Assembly (NCBI GenBank): GCA_002491195.1
Contig: DKVL01000101.1
Coordinates: 11,497 to 75,496, forward strand
Origin: Lachnospiraceae bacterium UBA7179
Lineage (GTDB): Bacteria > Bacillota > Clostridia > Lachnospirales > Lachnospiraceae
DNA: 64,000 nucleotides
Direction: 5' to 3'
Below the pieces are notes generated by a model. That model was not told the origin of the DNA. It searched no databases and worked only from the letters and a program-made list of their open reading frames with translations. The position numbers and the translations under genes are program-made. Below, piece by piece: positions 43,108 through 50,217 of this stretch. The first letter of the stretch is position 1; each line of letters starts with the position of its first letter.

Positions 43108-43926
43108 ATGGAACAGATTTTTAAATACCCGAGAACCAGGCATCTGGAAGGCTCCCGGGCTCAATTCGGTGACGAAGACCTAAAATGCGCAAAATTAACT
43201 GAGATTCAGGATCAATACTTAGTTCTGGAAGAAAAAGTGGACGGAGCAAACTGCGGCATCAGTTTTGGCAGTGATGGAAAAATGTATCTGCAAAGCCGCG
43301 GGCACTTCCTAAACGGCGGCTACGGCGAGCGCCAGTTTGACTTGTTCAAACTCTGGGCAGGCTGCTTTGAAGCCAGCCTGCGCCAGTTGTTGGGCGACCG
43401 GTATGTCATGTACGGCGAATGGCTGTACGCAAAACATACCGTATTTTATGACAGACTGCCGCATTATTTCATGGAATTTGATATCTTTGACAAAAAGGAG
43501 CAGCGCTTCTTTTCCACCCGCAAACGCAGGGAGTTTTTGTGCAACACTCCTTTTATCCGCTCTGTCCGCGTATTGACAGAGGGAAACTTCAAGACGTTAG
43601 ACGCCATTGCAAAATGGATCGGACCAAGCCTTTTCATTTCTGAAGAGGCAGAAGACCACTTTCTCGCACAATGCCAAAAAAGCGGAGTCGATTCTGAATT
43701 AGCAGCCCGCCAGACAGACCGGACGGGGATCATGGAGGGCATTTATATCAAGGTCGAAGACGGAGATTATGTAACGGACCGGCTGAAATTCGTGCGTGGT
43801 TCTTTCCTCAACACGATCCTCGATTCGGAGAGCCATTGGGTAAACCGACCGATCATCGCAAATTGCCTGGCAGACGACGTTGATTTGTTTGCCCTGCCCG
43901 AGGGTGGTGCGTCCAATGGAAATTGA
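43108..43926 (+). CDS. ATP-dependent RNA ligase (Rnl-type nucleotidyltransferase)
   Basis: A 272-residue ligase. The nucleotidyl-transferase motifs run in order: EEKVDGANCG with Lys43 as the AMP-accepting lysine (I), YGEWLYAKHTV near 102-112 (III), FMEFDIFD at 121-128 (IIIa), IMEGIYIKVE near 208-217 (IV) and RLKFVR at 225-230 (V). The compact size suits an Rnl-type RNA end-sealing enzyme. It overlaps the HD-Pnk gene by 11 bp. It should join RNA 3'-OH and 5'-phosphate ends made by the partner. The start ATG 43108 follows AGGAGGATCCT. Confidence 0.9.
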   Translation: MEQIFKYPRTRHLEGSRAQFGDEDLKCAKLTEIQDQYLVLEEKVDGANCGISFGSDGKMYLQSRGHFLNGGYGERQFDLFKLWAGCFEASLRQLLGDRYVMYGEWLYAKHTVFYDRLPHYFMEFDIFDKKEQRFFSTRKRREFLCNTPFIRSVRVLTEGNFKTLDAIAKWIGPSLFISEEAEDHFLAQCQKSGVDSELAARQTDRTGIMEGIYIKVEDGDYVTDRLKFVRGSFLNTILDSESHWVNRPIIANCLADDVDLFALPEGGASNGN

Positions 43927-45031
43927 TAATTTTTCTTTCCATCGGCTCTCTGAGCGCTATCCGGAACTACGCATGTTGAAAAACATCCCTCAAAATCCAG
44001 AATATCACAGGGAAGGCGATGTATACAGCCACACGGAAATGGTCTGTGAAAAGCTGCTGGCTCTTTCTGAATGGAAGGATCTGGCAAAGGAAGAACAGGA
44101 GCTTTTGTTCTTGTCCGCGGCATTTCACGATATCGGAAAAATCTCCTGCACAAGACAGGAAGACGGACAGTGGATCTCGCCAAAGCATACGATCATCGGG
44201 GAAAAGGTATTTCGCCAAATGGTTTACAGGAACGCAGCACGGTTTGAACTGTCCTTTCATCAGAGGGAATTCGTTTCGAAACTGATTCGTTATCATGGAT
44301 TACCGGTATGGTTCTGGACGAAAAAACGAACTGAGTTTGACTTATTGAAAGCAGCGGAAAGTATTCCGCTGCGGCTCTTATATCTGCTTTCCAAAGCCGA
44401 CATACAGGGACGGATTACAAAGGAACCTGGACCATTGGCCGAGCAGGTGGAATTATTCGCAGATTATGCAAAAGAGTTAGGCGTCTGGGAGAAACCCTAC
44501 GCGTTTGCAAATCCCTACACAAAGTATCAGTATTTTCACAAGGAGGACTTGTGGCATCAGGCTGCATTATATGATGACACGGAATTTGACGTTATTTTGA
44601 TGTCAGGGCTTCCCCTGGCAGGAAAAGACAGCTGGATTGAAATGCACCGCATGGAAATGCCTGTGATCTCCCTCGACCATATCCGTGAACAGTTAGGATT
44701 GCCGCCCGCAAAAAACACGGGAAAAGTAGTTCAGACTGCCACGGAACAGGCAAGAACTTTTTTGAGACAGAAGAAACCATTCATCTGGAATGCGACAAAT
44801 ATCATTCAGGAAACCAGACAGAGGCTGATCAGTCTCTTTTCCGGATATGGCGCCCGGGTAAAGATTCAGTATCTGGAAGTGCCCTATCAGGAACTGCTTG
44901 CCAGAAATCAAAAAAGAGAACGGTATCTTCCAGAACCTGTTTTGGAGGACATGATTCGCAAAATGGAGGTGCCGGCACTGTGGGAGGCGTATACGATCGC
45001 AATACAGGCTTCCGAAAACATTGGGAATTAA
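43916..45031 (+). CDS. HD-Pnk: HD-domain 2',3'-phosphatase / polynucleotide 5'-kinase
   Basis: A 371-residue two-domain protein. The HD domain has AAFHDIGKISC (HD at 71-72) with an earlier SHTEM histidine (39). The kinase domain has the P-loop GLPLAGKDSW (231-240), then ISLDHIREQL (Asp254, Arg257, the polynucleotide-kinase acceptor motif) and RNQKRERYLP near the lid. This matches HD-Pnk enzymes described with RNA ligases, which heal 2',3'-cyclic-phosphate and 5'-OH ends before sealing. The start ATG 43916 lies inside the ligase gene (GAGGGTGG site), so the two are coupled. Confidence 0.9.
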   Translation: MEIDNFSFHRLSERYPELRMLKNIPQNPEYHREGDVYSHTEMVCEKLLALSEWKDLAKEEQELLFLSAAFHDIGKISCTRQEDGQWISPKHTIIGEKVFRQMVYRNAARFELSFHQREFVSKLIRYHGLPVWFWTKKRTEFDLLKAAESIPLRLLYLLSKADIQGRITKEPGPLAEQVELFADYAKELGVWEKPYAFANPYTKYQYFHKEDLWHQAALYDDTEFDVILMSGLPLAGKDSWIEMHRMEMPVISLDHIREQLGLPPAKNTGKVVQTATEQARTFLRQKKPFIWNATNIIQETRQRLISLFSGYGARVKIQYLEVPYQELLARNQKRERYLPEPVLEDMIRKMEVPALWEAYTIAIQASENIGN

Positions 45032-45050
45032 ACTCTTTCATCTTTAATTT

Positions 45051-45794
45051 TCAGTTTGTCGCGAGCAAAGAACACGGCGCATGCAGTGACAACGGTTCTC
45101 CCTCAACAGTTGTCACTTTTCCGCCAGCCTCCTCCACGATCAGCGAACCTGCCGCAAAATCCCACGGACTAAGACGCAATTCAAAAAACACTTCCGCTCT
45201 TCCCGCCGCCACGCTGCACAGGTCAAGCGCTGCCGAACCGCTTCTCCGGATATCAAGCGCTTTTTTGAAATAATCATACGCCATCTCAAACGATTTTCGG
45301 CTGAGCTCTTCATAATAAGGTGCTGTTCCAAACAGTACAATGCCATTGTGCAAGGGCTCCGACGAGACATGAATCGGCTCCCCGTTCAGCCAGGCTCCCT
45401 GTCCCTTTACTGCTGTGAACATCTCATTTAAATATGGATTATAAACCACTCCCAGATAACGCTCGCCGTCCCGGGCCAATCCGACAGAGATCGCACTCAC
45501 GTGATAGTTTTTGATAAAATTGGTGGTACCGTCAATCGGATCGACGATAAAGGCATATCCCTCTGCAATCGAAGCGTGAATATCCTCCTCTTCCCCGACA
45601 AAAACCGCCTCCGGCAAAATCTGAAGCAACTTCTCCTGCAATTCCTGCTGTACCTTTTTGTCATAAGTCGTGACAAAATTAGCATGTCCCGCCTTCTCGT
45701 CAATGCAGCTCTTACTCCTGTCCGCATGAAGGATAATCTCGCCGCATGCGCGCACTGCATCTGTGATCTGTTTTAGCAATTGATCCTGTTCCAC
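45051..45794 (-). CDS. Inositol monophosphatase-family phosphatase (SuhB-like)
   Basis: A 247-residue Mg-dependent phosphatase. Motif A is AFIVDPIDGTTNFIKNYHVS with the metal ligands, preceded by VGEEEDIHASIAEG (Glu ligands). Motif B is LSPWDFAAGSLIVEEAGGKV. The family dephosphorylates inositol monophosphates or related sugar phosphates and PAP. The start is GTG 45794, 8 nt after TAGGAG. It is convergent with the HD-Pnk gene (20-bp gap), so the two are unlikely to be functionally tied. Confidence 0.92.
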   Translation of the reverse strand: MEQDQLLKQITDAVRACGEIILHADRSKSCIDEKAGHANFVTTYDKKVQQELQEKLLQILPEAVFVGEEEDIHASIAEGYAFIVDPIDGTTNFIKNYHVSAISVGLARDGERYLGVVYNPYLNEMFTAVKGQGAWLNGEPIHVSSEPLHNGIVLFGTAPYYEELSRKSFEMAYDYFKKALDIRRSGSAALDLCSVAAGRAEVFFELRLSPWDFAAGSLIVEEAGGKVTTVEGEPLSLHAPCSLLATN

Positions 45795-45908
45795 ATTCTT
45801 AACTCCTATCCGTCTTTTTCATCCATTATACGACAATCACTGTTCTTTTACAAATATAACAATACTCATTTTTTGCGTCAGCATATTCCATTTATTTGGG
45901 AAATACTG

Positions 45909-45914
45909 TATAAT
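45909..45914 (+). promoter_or_regulatory. Possible -10 TATAAT upstream of the tRNA-like sequence
   Basis: Perfect TATAAT, 38 bp before the first base of the tRNA-like element. The -35 (TTCCAT at 45886-45891) is poor, so this is a weak call. Confidence 0.35.
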
Positions 45915-45951
45915 CATATAAAAAGTACAATCCAAGCATACGGACCTGCAT

Positions 45952-46027
45952 GGGGAGGTGGCGTAAATGGTAAAGCGAACGGGAACTTGTTTCTCGTTGA
46001 TTGTGAGTTCAACCCTCACCCTCCCCC
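45952..46027 (+). tRNA. tRNA-like sequence with a non-canonical anticodon arm
   Basis: 76 nt. The acceptor arm GGGGAGG/CCTCCCC is 7 perfect pairs, the T arm GTGAG/CTCAC carries loop TTCAACC, and a D loop with AAATGGTA follows TG. The D stem has only three pairs and one mismatch, the linker to the anticodon arm is 3 nt instead of 1, and the best anticodon hairpin is CGGGA/TCTCG around ACTTGTT. That gives anticodon TTG (Gln) but with C at position 33 and T at 37, both atypical. No CCA is encoded; the 3' neighbours are CGCG. It may be a degenerate tRNA, a repurposed tRNA-like RNA, or a chance palindrome. Confidence 0.45.
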
Positions 46028-46112
46028 GCGATTATAATGATAAATTATTTGACACATGCTATTATGCACAAAAAATATTGCCTTAACAAAATTTGGAAAA
46101 CAGGAGAAAAAG

Positions 46113-46370
46113 ATGTCAGACTTAACCTCTATGATCAATATTGGAAATGAAATGTCCAAAAAACTGACCGCAGTTGGAATTGATTCCTCAGAAAAACTGA
46201 TCGAACTCGGTGCCAAACAGGCCTTTTTAAAGCTGAAAGAAACCTACCCCCAAGTCTGTCTGGTACACTTATACGCGTTGGAAGGGGCGATTCTCAATAC
46301 CGAATTTAACAGTCTCCCGGAAGAAAAGAAAAAGGAGTTAAAGGAATTTAGTGATTTCTTAAAGAAATAA
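46113..46370 (+). CDS. TfoX C-terminal-domain protein
   Basis: An 85-residue protein starting at ATG 46113 after AGGAGAAAAAG. NIGNEMSKKLTAVGIDSSEK, LIELGAKQAFLKLKETYPQ and VCLVHLYALEGAI match the TfoX/Sxy C-terminal helix-hairpin-helix domain, known in competence regulators but widespread as a lone domain of unknown role. Its end overlaps the convergent gene at 46348 by 23 bp. Confidence 0.8.
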   Translation: MSDLTSMINIGNEMSKKLTAVGIDSSEKLIELGAKQAFLKLKETYPQVCLVHLYALEGAILNTEFNSLPEEKKKELKEFSDFLKK

Positions 46371-46524
46371 TATTTTCCTGCTCCATAAATTCCCGTTCCG
46401 TGTATGCATTCGCCAGATAAATATACGGAACCACTTCACTATCTCTTATCTTAAATTGCCTGTAATATAGAACAATCACTGGACTATTCTCTTTGCTGTC
46501 CAGGCTATATACTTCTTCTAACAT
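46348..46524 (-). CDS. Small protein of unknown function, 58 aa
   Basis: Start ATG 46524 after AGGAGTAATGACATT; the frame extends to 46572 without a better site. It overlaps the stop of the 46518-46754 gene by 7 bp, suggesting coupled translation. MLEEVYSLDSKENSPVIVLY and IYLANAYTEREFMEQEN show no known family. It is a partner of the next ORF and convergent with the TfoX-like gene. Confidence 0.5.
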   Translation of the reverse strand: MLEEVYSLDSKENSPVIVLYYRQFKIRDSEVVPYIYLANAYTEREFMEQENIISLRNH

Positions 46525-46754
46525 AATGTCATTACTCCTACATTGAGCCTGCTGCCTGTCGTATACCAACACATGATATCCTCCATTTCAGATATCTGCA
46601 TCGCAAGCAGTTTCTCTTCTGATTTATCTGTATAAATTACTTCCGCAGATTTTATTGTAACCCCATCATTGTTTTCATACTGAATATTGGAGATACCCAG
46701 GTACTGATCCGGATATCTTTGTGCCATCTGCTCTCTTGTCAACCTTTCTGTCAT
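46518..46754 (-). CDS. Small protein of unknown function, 78 aa
   Basis: Start ATG 46754 after AAGGAGGTACTTGT. TREQMAQRYPDQYLGISN and YENNDGVTIKSAEVIYTDKS are the recognisable stretches; proteins of this look recur in Lachnospiraceae but no family name is offered. It is coupled to the 46348 gene by an overlap. Confidence 0.6.
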   Translation of the reverse strand: MTERLTREQMAQRYPDQYLGISNIQYENNDGVTIKSAEVIYTDKSEEKLLAMQISEMEDIMCWYTTGSRLNVGVMTLC

Positions 46755-46787
46755 ACAAGTACCTCCTTTTTGTAAATGTTTATTTTC

Positions 46788-47321
46788 TTACAATGCCGTT
46801 CCCTTTTCCGGAACAAAGAGCCTGGAGAGATCCGCCTTCTCCAGTGTCAAAAGCTGCACCTTTTTGTCGATGCCGCCTGCGTATCCCGTCAGACTTCCGT
46901 TCGTCCCGACAACTCTGTGACATGGTATGATCAGGGAAATCGGATTGTGGCTGACTGCGCCGCCGACTGCGTGCGCTGACATCCGCCCGGCTCCTCTCTG
47001 CCCTGCGATCTCTTTCGCAATCGCTCCATAAGTCATGGTCTGTCCATATGGAATCCGCAGCATGATCTCCCATACAGCCCTGCGAAACGGTGTCGTCTGC
47101 ATGGACAGCGGCGGTGTAAAATCAGGCTTTTGTCCGCTGAAATAAATGTCAAGCCATCGGGCCGTCTGCTCAAAAATCGGAAGCTGTCTCTGTTCCTGTT
47201 CTTTGGAAAGTGTACTACCATAATATTTCTGACCATCAAACCACAACCCCGATAGCTTTTCCCCATCGCTTGCCAGTGTAATCCTGCCAAGCGGCGAATC
47301 GTAACACTGTATATATTGCAT
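46788..47321 (-). CDS. ogt: Methylated-DNA-protein-cysteine methyltransferase (Ogt)
   Basis: About 177 residues. The active-site motif ISLIIPCHRVVG places the alkyl-accepting Cys, and RRAVWEIMLRIPYGQTMTYG, IAKEIAGQRGAGRMSAHAVGG is the DNA-binding helix-turn-helix. The protein repairs O6-alkylguanine in a single suicidal transfer. ATG 47321 after AGGAGGACAATTGC was chosen over the longer frame to 47420. Its start and ribosome site (47311-47337) are duplicated exactly at 49043-49069. Confidence 0.94.
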   Translation of the reverse strand: MQYIQCYDSPLGRITLASDGEKLSGLWFDGQKYYGSTLSKEQEQRQLPIFEQTARWLDIYFSGQKPDFTPPLSMQTTPFRRAVWEIMLRIPYGQTMTYGAIAKEIAGQRGAGRMSAHAVGGAVSHNPISLIIPCHRVVGTNGSLTGYAGGIDKKVQLLTLEKADLSRLFVPEKGTAL

Positions 47322-47337
47322 GCAATTGTCCTCCTGT
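47311..47337. repeat. 27-bp direct repeat, copy 1 (ogt start)
   Basis: Covers the ogt ribosome site and first codons. An identical 27-bp copy lies at 49043-49069, flanking 1705 bp that contain an isochorismatase gene, a MITE, a ligase fragment and an AbiEi-like gene. Confidence 0.9.
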
Positions 47338-47397
47338 TTCCTGGATTCGCGATCTGTCCTTATTATACGCACTTGATCCGCTTTTATTTCATATCCA

Positions 47398-47928
47398 TCA
47401 AAAACCGCGCAATCTGTCAATCGCTGCTGTCATAGAGATACATTCCGCATATCTCTTAGGCCATATAAACGTATTATAGTACTGATAGCTGTCCTCTTTT
47501 TTCATATATGCATTATCAAATGTAGAATTGGTGTACTCTGGCACAATCATCTCATAACCATGCTCAAATCCGCCCTTGATGGTTGCATCAATGCAAAAAT
47601 CAGTCTGCAGGCCAACTATCATAATCTTCTTTTCATTCATTTTTGATAGATAGTTCACCAATCCTGTCGATTCGTGAAATGCGCTGTTCACAGTTTTGTC
47701 AAAAACACGTTCTCCCTCCCTTGGAGCAAACTCTTCAAAAATTGCAAACTCATCATCACCAACGGAAAAGCCTGTCCCTGGTCCGTCATCATGTCTCACA
47801 TACACTACTTCTACATGATTCTTCCTCGCCTCGACAAGCAGCACTTTAATATTCTCTTTTACGTTCTCAAACGCATACAGTCTGTTGTCCGTAATCCCTT
47901 TCTGTGTATCGACTACCAATAAAATCAT
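47398..47928 (-). CDS. Isochorismatase-family cysteine hydrolase
   Basis: A 176-residue hydrolase. MILLVVDTQKGITD carries the catalytic Asp, VYVRHDDGPGTGF the Lys-position loop (with Arg/His), and IVGLQTDFCIDATIKG the nucleophilic Cys. The family cleaves isochorismate, nicotinamide and related amides; the substrate is unknown. ATG 47928 is placed after GGAGGATAGT. A longer frame to 48000 exists but its first 24 codons come from the MITE and lack a site. Confidence 0.9.
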   Translation of the reverse strand: MILLVVDTQKGITDNRLYAFENVKENIKVLLVEARKNHVEVVYVRHDDGPGTGFSVGDDEFAIFEEFAPREGERVFDKTVNSAFHESTGLVNYLSKMNEKKIMIVGLQTDFCIDATIKGGFEHGYEMIVPEYTNSTFDNAYMKKEDSYQYYNTFIWPKRYAECISMTAAIDRLRGF

Positions 47929-47958
47929 ACTATCCTCCTGTATCTGCCATTCATCCAC

Positions 47959-48161
47959 TAGAGCGTGTTTGAAAAATGCTTTCTGCCAGATGTGCGTCAC
48001 AGTTTGTGGGAGATTAAATCATCTTACAGATGATTGTCCAAATGAAGGGCGCATAGTGGGCTATGTAACCTGAATTTGGCGCAAATATCACGCAAAGTGG
48101 TGAATACGACGCATACGCGTCGTTATGCAGATGGTAAGAATGATTTTTCAAACACGCTCTA
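47959..48161. mobile_element. MITE with 17-bp terminal inverted repeats and TA target
   Basis: Perfect terminal repeats GAGCGTGTTTGAAAAAT (47961-47977) and its complement (48143-48159), flanked by TA on both sides as expected of IS630/Tc1-type insertion. The 203-bp interior has no ORF of substance and contains an ACGACGC/GCGTCGT hairpin. It lies 31 bp upstream of the isochorismatase start codon. A solo end of the same family is at 3016-3033. Confidence 0.9.
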
Positions 48162-48199
48162 AAATATCTCATGCTTCAAAACATCATATAACAAATATT

Positions 48200-48290
48200 A
48201 AGTGGATGACGCAAATTGCGGCATCAGCCGCGGGCACTTTCTAAACGGCGGCTACGGCGAGCGCCAGTTTGACTTGTTCAAACTCTGGGC
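48200..48290 (+). pseudogene. Fragment of the RNA ligase gene with a 33-bp in-frame deletion
   Basis: 91 bp matching 43235-43358 of the ligase gene except for a missing 33 bp (11 codons, between residues near GIS and SRGH) and a few substitutions. Both edges are abrupt: nothing recognisable of the rest of the ligase flanks it. It starts 38 bp past the MITE and ends 15 bp before the AbiEi-like gene stop. Confidence 0.9.
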
Positions 48291-48304
48291 GGACTCTATT
48301 TCCT

Positions 48305-48928
48305 TTATGCAAGTACATGATCTAACTCCAATTCATAATAATATTTAAACGTAGACATCGGGTACTTTCTGATATACAAATCCACATCACTTCTTGTAAT
48401 TCCATGAATGGATATATACTCTGCGAATTTCTCCCGTGCCTCCACATAGGAATAATCTAAATACGCATCAAGATTTTTCAACAGCTCCAGCATCTGTAAC
48501 ACATACACATTCTCTTTTGTTATTTGTACGATTGGTTTTCTCACATAAAATCTTCTGTTACCAATCCGAACCTCTCTGTCTGACGAGTTGGTATTATTAC
48601 TTACAATCTCAACCACTCGTGGAACCTGTGTAGTAATCCCTATCTGGTTAGCAAATGAATTGCCCCCATAGAAACCATCGATATTATCCCCTTTAGAGAT
48701 AAAGCGATATCTCGCCACCATATCTGCATTAGGACCAATAGTAGAATTTAGTAATGTCTTCTTGGGAATAAAATATACCCCAGTATCATATTTCTGCAGA
48801 AGACCTTTTTCACAGAGTTTTTTCAACTGCTGATTTAAAGCAGACTTCGTAATATCCTCTCTCTCCAAATCCGAAAAGAAAATCGGCTCTGCTTCTTTGT
48901 AATGTTCTTTAATATAATTGTATAGCAT
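48305..48928 (-). CDS. AbiEi-type antitoxin / DUF6088-like transcription regulator, orphan
   Basis: A 207-residue protein. A winged-helix N-terminus (ITKSALNQQLKKLCEKGLLQKYDTGVYFIP) precedes a domain with DGFYGGNSFANQIGITTQVP and YVRKPIVQITKENVYVLQML, as in AbiEi antitoxins of type IV systems. The matching AbiEii nucleotidyltransferase toxin is not downstream, where the ligase fragment and MITE are found. It may be a broken system or a solitary regulator. The start ATG 48928 follows AAGAAAGGAGAAAGACG. Confidence 0.78.
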   Translation of the reverse strand: MLYNYIKEHYKEAEPIFFSDLEREDITKSALNQQLKKLCEKGLLQKYDTGVYFIPKKTLLNSTIGPNADMVARYRFISKGDNIDGFYGGNSFANQIGITTQVPRVVEIVSNNTNSSDREVRIGNRRFYVRKPIVQITKENVYVLQMLELLKNLDAYLDYSYVEAREKFAEYISIHGITRSDVDLYIRKYPMSTFKYYYELELDHVLA

Positions 48929-49042
48929 CGTCTTTCTCCTTTCTTAACATTCTAATTATTATTAATCCATTCTGTTAAGTATATTATATTCGCTGATGAA
49001 AACTATGTCAATTATATTCTTTCGCATATTATGGATTCTATC

Positions 49043-49069
49043 ATATATTGCATGCAATTGTCCTCCTGT
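49043..49069. repeat. 27-bp direct repeat, copy 2
   Basis: Identical to 47311-47337. Here it lies 7 bp past the stop of the 49076-50056 gene and creates only a 13-codon ORF that starts like ogt. Confidence 0.9.
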
Positions 49070-49075
49070 GTCCAT

Positions 49076-50056
49076 TCAGCTATTTTGCTTTTTCAGTTGC
49101 TCATATTTAGCCTGCATATGATCAGGTGACTTTATTTTATGCCTCATCCCATATTCGTATACCTGTATCCACACTTCATCCGCATCAATATCATCAAGCA
49201 GACGAAGTGCATGATAAAGTACATTCTCCAGATTGTCACTGATATAATGCTGAAAATAATACTCCACTCCTTTGACCGTCTCTTCAAGCGCATCACTAAG
49301 CAATAAGCTCACATCGCAAAACCCATTCACTTCCTCCTCCAGGTGATACCGCCTGCTGTCATATTTCTTCAATTTTTCCAGCTTTCCCGTTCTTTCCCCG
49401 ATCAGCTTTTGGACTTCCTCAACCGCCATATATTTTGCATCCCTTGTCTTCAGTCCGCCAATGAGCACCGCTTCCTGATTGATATGTAATGTCTCCATAC
49501 TCAGACCGCCAGTCACCGACAGCAAAAGCAGACGGGAAATATCTTCCCGCACATAACCTGCCACAAATGTCTTTCTCACCACCAGTTCAAACAATGCATC
49601 CTGCTCCCACCCAATCGAGCGGAACGGATCATCGGTCGAAAACAGGTAGACATTACAGGCTTGGCAGATCAGGGCATAAATGTCTGTCAATAATTTTACT
49701 GCTCTCGCATAATTGGAATCCCCCGGTTCAATCTTTTCCAGCTCCTTGATAAAGTTCTTTACCAGAAAACGCCATTTCGGGCGCTGATTTTTTGGAATAA
49801 CGCGATTGGGCGCAAAATAATTCTGCGCGTAGGCATTCTCAATAAAGACCTTGATCTGCCGTTCCAGGTCATCAAATTCGACGGCCACCTCTGTCTTTTT
49901 CTTTACAACTTCTTTTCCCTTTAAGATGTCAACAAGCACCGGATCAATTTCTTCCTTCTGCGCTTTTTGCAGATGCTTATAGCTTTCTACAAAAGCTTTC
50001 ATCAGATGCTCCATGTCTGCTGATTCCATCAACTGCCGCAATTCCTGTACCTTCAT
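49076..50056 (-). CDS. Helical protein of unknown function, 326 aa
   Basis: No family recognised. The sequence is rich in helices with basic coiled-coil-like parts (RTGKLEKLKKYDSRRYHLEEE) and no membrane segment. PDPFRSIGWEQDAL-like and TRDAKYMAVEEVQKLIGERTG stretches are distinctive. The start ATG 50056 follows GAGGGAGCAGACAATC. It lies upstream of the FtsX-type permease on the same strand, but with a 161-bp gap. It may serve the MoxR/leucine-rich-repeat cluster to the right, though nothing shows that directly. Confidence 0.65.
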   Translation of the reverse strand: MKVQELRQLMESADMEHLMKAFVESYKHLQKAQKEEIDPVLVDILKGKEVVKKKTEVAVEFDDLERQIKVFIENAYAQNYFAPNRVIPKNQRPKWRFLVKNFIKELEKIEPGDSNYARAVKLLTDIYALICQACNVYLFSTDDPFRSIGWEQDALFELVVRKTFVAGYVREDISRLLLLSVTGGLSMETLHINQEAVLIGGLKTRDAKYMAVEEVQKLIGERTGKLEKLKKYDSRRYHLEEEVNGFCDVSLLLSDALEETVKGVEYYFQHYISDNLENVLYHALRLLDDIDADEVWIQVYEYGMRHKIKSPDHMQAKYEQLKKQNS

Positions 50057-50217
50057 GATTGTCTGCTCCCTCTTTCGTCTCATCAATTTCTCTGTCGCAA
50101 CGCATGATCTATCCCATCCATTGCACAGAAAATATTATCATGAAAAAGCATACCATAAAAAGCGCCCTAATTCAAATACTATCTAAAAACTCCTCCTTTG
50201 TCTCCTCCAAATCCCCG

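Noticed and set aside
45952..46027. Annotating an ordinary tRNA-Gln(TTG)
   Set aside because: U33 is absent, position 37 is a pyrimidine, the D stem is weak and there are extra linker bases; it is reported as tRNA-like only.
46348..46754. A single frameshifted gene formed by the two small ORFs
   Set aside because: Each has its own ribosome site and start, and the 7-bp overlap is typical of translational coupling.
47929..48000. N-terminal extension of the isochorismatase-like protein
   Set aside because: The 24 extra codons come from the MITE end and its flank; the ATG at 47928 has a proper GGAGG and starts the conserved domain.
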